This document shows positions 8,264 through 16,768 of a stretch of DNA of 64,000 bases, in pieces. The first letter of the stretch is position 1, and each line of letters opens with the position of its first letter. Source of the DNA: Hoylesella marshii DSM 16973 = JCM 13450 (lineage in GTDB: Bacteria > Bacteroidota > Bacteroidia > Bacteroidales > Bacteroidaceae); assembly GCF_000146675.1 (NCBI RefSeq), contig NZ_GL397214.1:1619347-1683346 (forward strand). The letters are read 5' to 3'. The notes under the pieces were generated by a model. It did no database searches. It was not told where the DNA came from and saw only the letters and a list, made by a program, of their open reading frames with translations. The position numbers were made by a program, and so were the translations under genes.

Positions 8264-9175
8264 TCAGAAGAGCTGTTCGGGATAGACACCTTCGTCTACG
8301 AGTCTGCGGATGCGTGCCACCACTTCCGGCCGATCTTCGGCATAAGTGACGCCAAACCATTTGCTTGTGGTATCAAGTACTTGCAGGGTGGCGGTACCTT
8401 GGTTGATGAGGTGGTTTACCATCATGGGGATGAAATATTCTGATTTTGGATTCTCCATGTTCCGTTGGTCGGACAGAAACTCTTTGAAGTAAGCCTCGCT
8501 ATGGACGAAATAATCGGGGGTGAATCCCCATACGTTCATCGAAACGGGTGTGTTCTCGTCTACGGTTGTCCATGTTCCGTTGTCGTCTTCATAGGCTACA
8601 GCACCGCTTACGCGCTTGATTTTCGTACGTTCTACCACGGTTGTCAGGTTTCCGGAGGCGTCGGTGGAGCATACGCCACGCGAGACCGTACCGTTTTCGC
8701 TCAGCGTATTACCAATGCGGAAGCCTACCATGGCATAGCGGTTGGTGCTGTCGGCAGGGAGGGAGGTGAGGTATTTGGCCATCACGGCAAAGGCGTCGCG
8801 ACTGTAGAAGTCGTCGCAGTTGATGGCCAAAAACGGTTCATGAATCACGTCTTTTGCCATGAGGATGGCGTGGTTGGTACCCCATGGTTTCTCGCGCCCT
8901 ACCGGACAAGAGAATCCTTCGGGCAGGGCGTCGATGCTTTGAAAGCACAAAGCCGTGGGGATGTGTCCGTCGTATTTAGCCAACACCTTGTGGCGGAACT
9001 CCTGTTCAAAGTCCTTCCGTATGACAAACACGACCTTTCCGAAGCCAGCTTTGATGGCATCGTAGATGGAATAGTCCATGATGGTTTCCCCGTTGGGACC
9101 CAGTCCGTCAAGTTGTTTCAGTCCTCCGTAGCGGCTTCCCATACCGGCTGCAAGGAGCAATAATGTAGGTTTCAT
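8264..9175 (-). CDS. Sugar-nucleotide pyrophosphorylase-like nucleotidyltransferase
   Basis: The 303-aa product starts 'MKPTLLLLAAGMGSRYGGLK', the glycine-rich nucleotide-binding loop of NTP_transferase enzymes, followed by 'QLDGLGPNGETIMDYS'. 'INCDDFYSRDAF' near 118 resembles the metal-binding Asp of this fold. The C-terminal part ('SEYFIPMMVNHLI', 'KWFGVTYAEDRPEV') matches the Bacteroidales NTP-transferase proteins that resemble glucose-1-phosphate thymidylyl/uridylyltransferases but lack the left-handed beta-helix. The substrate is unknown. A -7 element TACTTTTG lies at 9220-9213 on this strand. The ATG at 9175 fits the family start. Confidence 0.85.
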   Translation of the reverse strand: MKPTLLLLAAGMGSRYGGLKQLDGLGPNGETIMDYSIYDAIKAGFGKVVFVIRKDFEQEFRHKVLAKYDGHIPTALCFQSIDALPEGFSCPVGREKPWGTNHAILMAKDVIHEPFLAINCDDFYSRDAFAVMAKYLTSLPADSTNRYAMVGFRIGNTLSENGTVSRGVCSTDASGNLTTVVERTKIKRVSGAVAYEDDNGTWTTVDENTPVSMNVWGFTPDYFVHSEAYFKEFLSDQRNMENPKSEYFIPMMVNHLINQGTATLQVLDTTSKWFGVTYAEDRPEVVARIRRLVDEGVYPEQLF

Positions 9176-10271
9176 ATAGAAATTGATGTGTAGAAATTGA
9201 TATATATATGTGCAAAAGTAGTGAAATAAATCAAGAATGATGCAAGGCAAATTGATATTTTCTGCATGTATTACTCGTATAAAATCATTGCGTGATATAC
9301 GGGGCAAGCACTACAAGAGCCGTTTTGCAGGGAAACTTGATGCCATAAATGATTGTGTGATATACGGAATAAGCTCCGACAAGCCATTTTTGTGGGGTGT
9401 ATCAAAACCTTAATTATAATGGTTTGAGGTGCAATGCAAGTGCTGGCAGAGCATGCTAGCGCAGTGCATCAAGTGCGAAATATAATGGTACGAGGTGTAA
9501 TGTAAGCTCTGTGAGAGCGTAACATGTTAGCCCAGCACACAACACCGAGTAGATGATATTTCCCCAAGTAAGCTCTGAAACGAACGTTCGCTGTGCGAAG
9601 TGGAACGGAAACGAAGTTCGCTGACACGAAGAGGAAGCAAAGCAAAGAGCGCTATATGTCAGTCCAGCATACAGCAATGGGTAGATGAGATTTCTCCAAA
9701 TAAGCTCTGAAAGAGCACAAGATGTTAGCCCAGCGCATCGCGCTGGGGATAGAACGTTCCCCTAAATGGAGCGCTGTAAGTGCGACAGAATCCAACAACC
9801 GATACGATTTGCACTGGGAAAGGTTGCCGACCTTTCCACGAACAAATGCCACCTGTACATAGAACAAGCGCCATTTGTACGTGGAACGAATACCGACTTA
9901 TCTATCGTCACTTCACAACCCTTACCCCCCATCGGTCATGAAGGCCTGTATAGGAAGTTATGTCATCTCTATTGAAATAGTAGAAAAGCGTTCTCATGAA
10001 CGATGTGGGTTACGAGTTGCAATCCCGAACCTTTGAGCATCGAATACCAAGGAATCAAAAGAAAAAAGGGCAGAAAAGTTACGATTTCTCACCTCCTTTC
10101 GACTTTCATTTCCCATTGATTCGCCTTTTGTCGTCATTGTTATTTTCGTTTATTCGTGTTTTTATGTGTTATAAACGGTTAATAATGCACGATAAAAGAG
10201 GAATTTATATATAAAAAGTCGAGGGACTCACAAATAATTCATTACATTTGCGAGCGAAACGAAATGACAGT
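9176..10271. other. Gene-poor 1.1-kb region filled by dispersed repeats
   Basis: Apart from promoters at both ends, I see no credible gene here. Most of 9420-9880 is the dispersed palindromic repeat listed separately. The open frames inside it are translations of the repeat. 9881-10240 has no recognisable structure. A -7 element TACATTTG for the next gene is at 10243-10250. Confidence 0.7.
9420..9880 (+). repeat. Dispersed palindromic repeat, copy A (composite)
   Basis: It contains two or more units of the type: GTAAGC(G/T)CTG stem, AGCCCAGC...GCTGGG stem, short spacer, AAATGGAGCGCTGTAAGTGCGACA. The best palindrome is CCCAGCGC-ATC-GCGCTGGG at 9729-9747. Bases 9573-9648 carry an inserted segment (AAACGAACGTTCGCTGTGCG ... 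GAGGAAGCAAAGCAAAG) that recurs in the copy at 42491-42567. Homology with that copy continues past the unit through 'GGTTGCCGACCTTT'. Confidence 0.85.
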
Positions 10272-10607
10272 ATGAGAAAACCCGCCCATCAGTCTTTGAG
10301 ACTTTTTTACAGTTGGTTGTTATTGGCGCTCTTCACAACACCGATAATCATCAAGGGCGTGCACGTATGCCATTACAATAACGTGGTCTTAACAGACGGT
10401 CATACCACCTATACGAAGTCCACGGTGCAGGAAGCGGATAAGTGTCCTATCTGCCATTTCATGTTTCCCGCATTCTCTTCAGCCGAGGTCGTGCAGTTCT
10501 GCGCTGTGGCAGCAGTGGCGCTCGGCATCCTTGTTTTACTGTATGAAGGACGGCTTTCTTACCACGCATCCCGCACGGTAGGGTTGCGTGCTCCTCCGAT
10601 CCTTTAA
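10272..10607 (+). CDS. Small CPIC-motif membrane protein, DUF2946-like
   Basis: The 111-aa product has an N-terminal hydrophobic segment ('LFYSWLLLALFTTPIIIKG') and a central Cys/His part ('VHVCHYNN', then 'DKCPICHFMFPAF'). A second hydrophobic segment lies near 78-95, and the tail is 'LRAPPIL'. The CPxC motif and RxPP tail recall the DUF2946-type proteins often found beside TonB-dependent metal receptors; similarity by eye only. The ATG at 10272 gives a clean signal/anchor. It precedes the TonB receptor by 198 bases in the same direction, with a -7 element TACATTTG at 10243-10250. A periplasmic or inner-membrane metal-handling role is inference from Cys/His content and neighbours. Confidence 0.6.
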   Translation: MRKPAHQSLRLFYSWLLLALFTTPIIIKGVHVCHYNNVVLTDGHTTYTKSTVQEADKCPICHFMFPAFSSAEVVQFCAVAAVALGILVLLYEGRLSYHASRTVGLRAPPIL

Positions 10608-10805
10608 CCCTATTTCCGCCTTTTCATCCTCTCCTCTGTCGGTTGCCGATACGTGGGTAATCGCAGGTGTGTGGTTGCAGAGTCTGTTGTCTGCTCGACT
10701 ACAGCCTACCGCATATCCTTTCAGAGAGAGAAGCGGCGATGCGCGCAGCAGTGAAAAGGCCGGATGGCGCGCGACCCTCACATCCATCACTCAATATTTT
10801 TTCAA

Positions 10806-12989
10806 GTGAAGAAGAGAACCTTTATAGGTATCATTTGCCTATGCTCTTTCCTTTGTTCGCAAGCGCAATCTGCATCGCATGCAAACGATAAGTCCGACGA
10901 AGCCGCTCACCGGCCTGCGCCCGATACCACCCGCGTGGAACAGAATCATCGCTTAGACAACGTTGTTATCTATGGAAACACCCATCGCAGCGAACAGATG
11001 AAGCTTTCGCAGACCAGCGTACAGGTGAACCGCGACTATCTGCGTGCCCATTTTGCGGGGTCGCTCATGCAGAGTTTGCAGGACATTCCTGGCGTGAAAG
11101 CCATGAGCATCGGGTCAGGACAGTCGAAGCCTACTATCCGTGGTTTAGGTTTCAACCGCATGGCTGTGACACAAGATGGCATTAAGCACGAGGGACAACA
11201 GTGGGGAGACGACCACGGATTGGAAATCGATCAGTTTGCGTTAGACCGTATAGAGGTCATCAAGGGACCCGCAGCACTGCTTTATGGGTCGGATGCCATT
11301 GGGGGTGTCATCAATCTCTATTCCAACTATGTGCCCACAGGCCGGTTTCAGGGTAGCGCTAATCTGTTTACGAGGTCAAACAACGAGTCGTTAGGAGCAT
11401 CGCTGAAGTTAGAAGGGCGCAGCAAGAAGTTCTATTACAAGACCAATGCTACCTATATAGATTATGCCGACTATAAGGTGCCGACAGACAGCATACAGTA
11501 TTACTCCTATAACATAGGCCTGAAAAACAGGAGTTTACGCAACACAGCGGGAGGCGAGAAAGACGGAAGCGTGACCATGGGATACCTCGGACGAGGGTTC
11601 CGCACCGACATCCGATTGTCTGACTCCTATGCAAAGAGCGGCTTTTTTGCCAATGCCCACGGTTTAGAGGTGCGCCTCTCGGACATCGACTACGATGCTT
11701 CACGACGAGACATAGACCTGCCTTATCAGGAAGTGAACCACTTCAAGGCCGCCACCCATTCGGCATGGCAGATAGCCAAATTCGACTTCGAGGCCGATTT
11801 GGCCTACCAGAATAACCTGCGCAAAGAGCGTTCGGAACCCGTATCCCACGGCTATATGCCTAAACCCAACGGCACAATGGAACGTCGTTTTCTGAAGCAT
11901 ACCTATACCGCCCTGTTAGGTATGCACTTTACCCCCGACGATCGTCACACGGTGCGGGCGGGAATGAATGCCGAATACCAGCACAACCGACGTGGTGGAT
12001 GGGGGTTCATTATGCCCGATTTTGAGACAATGGCCATGGGTGCCTATGCGTTTGACAGGTTTACGATACGAAAAGACCTCATCGTGAATGCCGGACTGCG
12101 CTACGACTATGTGCGCACCAAGATACACGGTTATCGCGATTGGTACAAGACACCTGTGGGCATCGCCGATTCCGTATATAAGGAACGGTCGGCCACATTC
12201 GGCAAAACATTTCACAGTCTTACGTGGTCGGCGGGCATCAACTATGCCATTGGCGCATGGATGCTTAAGGCAAATGTGGGCAAGAGTTTCCGCGTGCCCA
12301 TTGCCAAAGAGCTGGGTGCAGATGGCGTGAATTACCATATTTTCCGCTACGAAAAGGGAAATACGACGTTACGCCCTGAAGAGTCTTACCAGATAGATGC
12401 GGGAATCAATTGGACGAGTCGCCTGTTTACAGTGCAGTTAGACCCTTACTTCAACTATTTCCCTAACTATATCTATATGAATCCCACGGCCGATTACTAC
12501 GAGGGACTTCAGGTTTACAACTACACGCAGGCACGTGTGTTGCGCTACGGATTCGAACTGACGGCCACCTGTCATCTGTCTGAGAACCTCGAAGCTCAGG
12601 TACGGGGTGCCTATCTGCATGCTACGCAACAGTCGGGCAATAAGAAAGGATATACATTGCCATTCTCTCCGCCACCCACGATGGATGCCACCGTGAAGTA
12701 CATCTTCTGCAACGGTCGCCACGAGCAAGAGGGATACCTCTCACTGACAACCCATCTCGTAGGCCCGCAACACGACATCGTGCCACCCGAAAAACCCACG
12801 CCGGGCTATCTTACACTCAACATGACAGCCGGCCGACAGTTCACTCTCGGCAATCGCAGTCTGCGGGTGGCGCTCAATGCAGACAACCTGCTCAACCGCA
12901 AATATTACGACCACACCAGCTACTATCGGCTTATCGACGTGCCCGAACCCGGGCGCAACGTGGCGTTACTCCTTGGATTTGAATTTTAA
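10806..12989 (+). CDS. TonB-dependent outer-membrane receptor, probable metal/metallophore uptake
   Basis: The receptor is about 727 aa from a GTG at 10806, which yields 'MKKRTFIGIICLCSFLCSQAQS', a good signal peptide; longer in-frame starts put charged residues in front of it. The plug domain has 'GVKAMSIGSGQSKPTIRGLG' near 100, 'VTQDGIKHEGQQWGDDHG' and the closing 'RIEVIKGPAALLYGSDAIGG' near 165. The rest is a 22-strand barrel ending in '...NVALLLGFEF' with a terminal Phe. There is no SusD partner or carboxypeptidase-like N-terminal domain, so this is a classical FepA/HmuR/ZnuD-like receptor, not a SusC. Downstream DUF4625 and NlpE-like lipoproteins and the upstream CPIC protein suggest a transition-metal cargo, copper or zinc being likeliest; haem is possible. 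Confidence 0.88.
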   Translation: MKKRTFIGIICLCSFLCSQAQSASHANDKSDEAAHRPAPDTTRVEQNHRLDNVVIYGNTHRSEQMKLSQTSVQVNRDYLRAHFAGSLMQSLQDIPGVKAMSIGSGQSKPTIRGLGFNRMAVTQDGIKHEGQQWGDDHGLEIDQFALDRIEVIKGPAALLYGSDAIGGVINLYSNYVPTGRFQGSANLFTRSNNESLGASLKLEGRSKKFYYKTNATYIDYADYKVPTDSIQYYSYNIGLKNRSLRNTAGGEKDGSVTMGYLGRGFRTDIRLSDSYAKSGFFANAHGLEVRLSDIDYDASRRDIDLPYQEVNHFKAATHSAWQIAKFDFEADLAYQNNLRKERSEPVSHGYMPKPNGTMERRFLKHTYTALLGMHFTPDDRHTVRAGMNAEYQHNRRGGWGFIMPDFETMAMGAYAFDRFTIRKDLIVNAGLRYDYVRTKIHGYRDWYKTPVGIADSVYKERSATFGKTFHSLTWSAGINYAIGAWMLKANVGKSFRVPIAKELGADGVNYHIFRYEKGNTTLRPEESYQIDAGINWTSRLFTVQLDPYFNYFPNYIYMNPTADYYEGLQVYNYTQARVLRYGFELTATCHLSENLEAQVRGAYLHATQQSGNKKGYTLPFSPPPTMDATVKYIFCNGRHEQEGYLSLTTHLVGPQHDIVPPEKPTPGYLTLNMTAGRQFTLGNRSLRVALNADNLLNRKYYDHTSYYRLIDVPEPGRNVALLLGFEF

Positions 12990-13037
12990 TCTTTATAGTA
13001 TTAACCCGAGGCTACGGCCTCACAAAACAAAAAAGTT

Positions 13038-13781
13038 ATGAAAAAAAGTATTCTGTTCGGAGCCTTCGCTCTGATGAACCTGTGCCTCGGCACACTGACG
13101 TCTTGCAGCAAAGACAACAAAGACGACGACAAGACACCTATCAGTATCAAACTCGAAGAGGTGGGTGAGGACAACTCCCGCAAGGGAACCATAGGTCGCG
13201 ACCTGCACATCGAAGGAGACGTGTTGGCATCGGCACGTATCAAGCAGATTCAAGTAGACCTGCGAGCAGCCGATGGTGCGATAGCCGTATCGAAAATCTA
13301 CGACTCAAGCAAGTATCAAGGCAACATCAACGCCAAGTTCCATGAGCATCTCGACTTGCCTTCAACGCTTACCCCGGGTGCCTATAAGGTGGTATTTACC
13401 GTGACCGACCTCAAAGGAAATACCAAGAGCGTGACAACAGACATCACACTCATGGCCATCGACCCCAATGCACCTAAGGTAACAAACCTCGTTGTCAACG
13501 GGGGAACACTGACGGCAAAGGCCGGTACAACCATCAATATCAGTGCCAAAGTGACGGTGACATCGGCAGTGAAAGAGATAGAAGTGGAGTTTCACGGCAA
13601 CAAGAAATTCTCTATCGACCTCGATGCCTACAAGGGGAAAACCGGCACGTTCGACGTAAACACCACCATCACCATACCGGCCGACGCACAAGCCGGCAAG
13701 TATCACGTGCACTTCGAGGTGGAAGACGTGAAAGGGCTTGAAGGACTCGACGAGGTGAAAGGCTTCACCATCACCCGATAA
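13038..13781 (+). CDS. DUF4625 lipoprotein
   Basis: The 247-aa product begins with a lipoprotein signal (lipobox LTSC, Cys near 23). Two immunoglobulin-like beta modules follow (about 35-125 and 140-245; 'PGAYKVVFTVTDLKGN', 'AGKYHVHFEVEDVKG'), the DUF4625 pattern. It lies 48 bases after the TonB receptor and 17 bases before a second DUF4625 gene, so it is probably one transcript. It is predicted to be a surface or periplasmic lipoprotein that presents ligand to the receptor. That partnership is inferred from repeated co-occurrence in Bacteroidota and is not shown by sequence alone. Confidence 0.8.
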   Translation: MKKSILFGAFALMNLCLGTLTSCSKDNKDDDKTPISIKLEEVGEDNSRKGTIGRDLHIEGDVLASARIKQIQVDLRAADGAIAVSKIYDSSKYQGNINAKFHEHLDLPSTLTPGAYKVVFTVTDLKGNTKSVTTDITLMAIDPNAPKVTNLVVNGGTLTAKAGTTINISAKVTVTSAVKEIEVEFHGNKKFSIDLDAYKGKTGTFDVNTTITIPADAQAGKYHVHFEVEDVKGLEGLDEVKGFTITR

Positions 13782-13798
13782 CCATAAATCTCTACGCA

Positions 13799-14272
13799 AT
13801 GAAGAGACCTATCCAAACGGGTATGCTGTTGCTCCTCGCCATGATGATGGCAGCTTGCACCAACCACGATGATAGCGACATGCAGCGTCCTGTCATCAGT
13901 GGCGAGGGCATCGTGGCCAATCCCACAGACTGTCAGGTCTACAAACGGGGCGACAAAATACCGTTCAACTATGTGTTTACCGACAATGTGGAGCTGGGTA
14001 ACTTCAACATTGAGATACACAACAATTTCGACCACCATACACACGGCACCGGAGCCACCGAGTGCCCCATGGATGCGAAGAAGACACCCCTCAAGCCTTG
14101 GGTGTACAATCACGACTACCCCATACCCGAAGGATTGCAACGGTATGCCGTGCGCATGGATATTCCCATCCCCGCCGACATCGATACAGGCGACTATCAT
14201 TTTATGATTCGTCTGACCGACCGTGCAGGCTGGCAAGAGTTGAAAGCCATGTCTATCAAGATTACGGAGTGA
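13799..14272 (+). CDS. His-rich DUF4625 lipoprotein
   Basis: The 157-aa product has a lipoprotein signal (lipobox MAAC, Cys20) and a single DUF4625 module. Its notable feature is the central 'HNNFDHHTHGTGATECPMD' near residues 78-96, with four His, Cys and Asp in a short loop, and 'HDYPIPEG' after it. This looks like a surface metal-binding site. It follows the other DUF4625 gene by 17 bases. Together with the TonB receptor it suggests a metal capture module; the specific metal is not visible. Confidence 0.8.
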   Translation: MKRPIQTGMLLLLAMMMAACTNHDDSDMQRPVISGEGIVANPTDCQVYKRGDKIPFNYVFTDNVELGNFNIEIHNNFDHHTHGTGATECPMDAKKTPLKPWVYNHDYPIPEGLQRYAVRMDIPIPADIDTGDYHFMIRLTDRAGWQELKAMSIKITE

Positions 14273-14361
14273 TTGATTCACATTTTTTATGGTGCGAAAT
14301 ACAATAATTTCCGTACATCGACAGTTTATCAACTGTTATCAACTACTAAAATAAAAATGAT

Positions 14362-14814
14362 ATGAAGAAAGTAATGATTCTGGCAGTCGCATGTGCTGCC
14401 CTGGCTGCTTGCCAGCCGAAAGCAAAAACAGCCACTAATGAGGCCGGTACCGACACCACGGCAGTTGCCGCAACCGATACCACACACTACGAAGGCGTAG
14501 TGCCTGCAGCCGACGGCCCGGGCATCCGCTATGAGCTGGCATTGGCCAATGATTCTACCGACGGCTTCGTACTCACCGAAACCTATCTTGCCGCAAAAGA
14601 CGGAAAAGACGAAACGCATACCTATAACGGCAAGAAAGAAGTGATGAAGAAAACCGTGAACGGTAAAGAGCAGACAGCCTACAAGTTCGACTTGGGCAAG
14701 GATGGCGGCGTAAGCTATTTCCTCGTTGTCGACGACTCTACCCTGCGCATGGTGAATGAAGAGCTGGAAGAGGCTGCCACCGGTGCCGACAAGTATGACC
14801 TGAAACGGAAATAA
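14362..14814 (+). CDS. NlpE-like lipoprotein
   Basis: The 150-aa lipoprotein (lipobox LAAC, Cys17) has a Thr/Ala-rich linker and then a single NlpE N-terminal-type domain ('HYEGVVPAADGPGIRYEL' near 44-61). The Cys pair (CxxC) of E. coli NlpE is absent: the stretch that often reads 'PAADCPGI' has Gly for Cys. NlpE proteins are outer-membrane lipoproteins linked to copper tolerance and surface-stress sensing. It lies 89 bases after the DUF4625 genes and is closed by a terminator at 14849-14887. This agrees with, but does not prove, a copper-related role for the group. Confidence 0.8.
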   Translation: MKKVMILAVACAALAACQPKAKTATNEAGTDTTAVAATDTTHYEGVVPAADGPGIRYELALANDSTDGFVLTETYLAAKDGKDETHTYNGKKEVMKKTVNGKEQTAYKFDLGKDGGVSYFLVVDDSTLRMVNEELEEAATGADKYDLKRK

Positions 14815-14848
14815 CCTCCGGCTTGTAGGAAATCAAATAAGCGTAGAA

Positions 14849-14887
14849 GCGGGCATGTTCGTAGTGAGCATGTCCGCTCACTTTTTG
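14849..14887 (+). terminator. Terminator after the NlpE-like gene
   Basis: GCGGGCATGTTC (14849-14860) pairs with GAGCATGTCCGC (14866-14877), with two G-U pairs, followed by TCACTTTTTG. Confidence 0.8.
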
Positions 14888-15085
14888 CAGCGTTCCCATA
14901 TCAATAGAAGAATTACAGAGCAAATTCCAACGCTACAGCAGCCCCCCGACGAGTATCGTGCCACACGCATGATACTCGTTTTCACGTTCACCCATCCTCA
15001 CGGGTGCCCGCCACCCGTTTCTCCCGCCTTTTACCTCCATTCGCTATAAGAAATCATCGTCCGCGAGTGATGATTCCATATTCGC

Positions 15086-15318
15086 CCATCGGCGCGATTA
15101 CTTCCTACTGATTTTTAGTACCCGCGTCCATGGACGCCGATGGTTCACATTAACATATCTTTGCAGCGCCCATGGACGCCGATACGTCACATTAATTTAT
15201 CTTTGCAGCGTCCATGGGCGCCGATGATATTTTAAACGTTTAACCGTCGGCGCCCGTAGTTTCTGATACTAAATTATCTAATTAACTATCGTCGGCCATG
15301 GTTTCCGATACTGAATAA
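15086..15318 (+). repeat. 42-bp tandem array, left part
   Basis: Core CCATGG(A/G)CGCCGAT or CCATGGTTTCCGAT starts at 15128, 15170, 15212, 15254 and 15296, exactly 42 bases apart. A weaker copy is in register at 15086, and the next copy is displaced to 16512 by the IS insertion. Units 1 and 2 each carry TATCTTTG (15156-15163 and 15198-15205), a match to the Bacteroidota -7 promoter element. Bases 14888-15085 hold no recognisable feature. Confidence 0.85.
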
Positions 15319-16484
15319 CTAAAGTTTCCCACCCCTTAAAACACTGGCTTTTCCCATTCACCTTTGCCTGTCGTCCCCCATATCCATTGAGTTTTAACAC
15401 ATGGCTAATAGAAGTTATGCAGACTGTCCACATACTTCATCCCATTTTTCCAACGCCTCAGCCATTACAAGGATTTTGCTCATCTCTTTGTCGTTGCCGC
15501 AGATCGTTGCCATAAGGTGTTGGGGCGTCATCCCAAGTGGTTCTCCTAAAACACGAAGAATGCGTTCGATACAGGCAAGAACTCGCTTCCATAACGTGAG
15601 TGCCATGAGATCGCCCTCCATGTCCGAAAAGAGTTCGCCCATGGTTTGATATTCTGTGAACCGCTTTTCCAAGGCCATGACGGTATATGTAAGGTAACAC
15701 AGCGTTGCGTCGGCTATCTGACCGTTGAAGTCGCAACCTTGATAACCTCCCAATCCTAGATACTGCTTAGTCTCCTTGTTCATCACCTCTATGTTCCATC
15801 TGATCTGATACACTTCAAAGGCTTTTATGAAAGACATCGTAGTGTCCGTGGTGAGCAAGACGTTCCATGCGGAGTTCCTACCATACTTGATGAGGAAGAT
15901 TCTGACAGGCATGTCTCCTAAGTTGCCGTTGAGCTGAATATACCGGCATCTATACTTACGACAACTCTTTCCCCGTTCGCGTTCATAGGCGGCAATGAGT
16001 TCTGCAACATTTTTCTTCCTGCCCGATACGGTGTATTTCGCCTTTCCCATTTTTGCAAGTCCGACAAAGTGCATCGCACCTTTACCTATGCCCCTAACAC
16101 ACGCCATAAGTTGCTCGCAAGTGAACCAACTATCCGTAATCACATACTTCGCATGTAACGCGGTGGATGCTCTCACCCACAATGCGGAAGAGGCAAAGAG
16201 AAAGGATCAACTCCGAAGCGGAAACTCCGTCCCGTTTCTCCAATGACAGGCGAGACAGCAGGTGGCCGATGCCAAACTTGCCAAAAAGATGAAATAAATC
16301 ATCGCTCATTCGGCTTTTAACACTCAAAAGTTTGGATAACTCGCTTATTTTCTCTATTTTTTGCTTCCATAACAGTTTTTTTTGTCTTGTCTTTGAAATC
16401 AGTTGTTTAGCGATTACTAATTTACAAAGAAAATTCGACAAACTGTTATTTTTTCTATCTATTTATTAGGGTGGGAAACTTTAG
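15319..16484 (-). mobile_element. Internally deleted IS4-family-type insertion sequence
   Basis: The 1166-bp element is bounded by 16-17-bp terminal inverted repeats (CTAAAGTTTCCCACCC at 15319 and its complement ending at 16484). It carries a transposase split into two frames. Intact relatives are several hundred bases longer, so the element cannot move on its own unless a full transposase acts in trans. Confidence 0.9.
15415..16441 (-). pseudogene. Truncated, frameshifted IS4-type transposase
   Basis: The N-terminal remnant (16441-16130) begins 'MSNFLCKLVIAKQ' and holds 'SRMSDDLFHLFGKFGIG' up to 'FRIVGESIHR'. The C-terminal remnant (16182-15415) resumes at 'VRASTALHAKYVITDSWFTC' in another frame. 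It contains the second catalytic Asp (TDSWF) and the YREK signature 'YQIRWNIEVMNKETK', i.e. Y-x2-R-x3-E-x6-K of IS4 DDE transposases. The block with the first catalytic Asp (usually 'LDDT') is missing, consistent with an internal deletion of roughly 100 codons at about 16130-16182. The product is inactive. Confidence 0.88.
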
Positions 16485-16492
16485 CTGAATAA

Positions 16493-16768
16493 TTAATTTA
16501 ACCATCATCGGCCGTGGTTTCCGATATTAAAAAGGGAGGTTACTTATCGGTGTCTGTAGAAGATGATGAGTGAGGGTGTGTTTTTCTATGGTCTGCGATG
16601 GATGATGATAGCTGACAGCGATTTTTCCCATCTGCTTCCATGCGCGAAAGGAGTTGAACGGCAGGGGATGATGGCTCGGAGGCCTGCCGCCTGCTTTTAA
16701 CGCAGGGAAAGGGGATACGGGGAAAAGGGAGGGTGGTAGGCGAGAGGGGAAAGTAAAAATGGGGGAAG
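16493..16768. other. Right end of the 42-bp array and featureless gap
   Basis: The array copy at 16512-16525 (CCGTGGTTTCCGAT) is the sixth unit in register after removing the IS. From 16540 to the lptB stop I see no gene or clear structure. Confidence 0.7.

Larger units (their letters stand above)
15311..16492. repeat. 8-bp target-site duplication flanking the IS
   Basis: CTGAATAA occurs directly before the left end (15311-15318) and directly after the right end (16485-16492) of the insertion element. Removing the element and one copy restores the 42-bp period of the surrounding array (15296 + 42 = 15338 = 16512 - 1174), which independently confirms the boundaries. Confidence 0.92.

Noticed and set aside
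8465..9163. Open frame of 232 codons antisense to the nucleotidyltransferase
   Set aside because: It is complementary to a clear gene and has no recognisable protein features.
9456..9975. Several short open frames in the repeat region
   Set aside because: Their translations are the dispersed repeat read in different frames; similar junk frames appear at the copy near 24.2 kb.
15086..15318. Possible CRISPR array at the 42-bp repeats
   Set aside because: The whole 42-bp unit is repeated with drift; there are no unique spacers and no cas genes nearby. The 22-bp arrays fail for the same reason.
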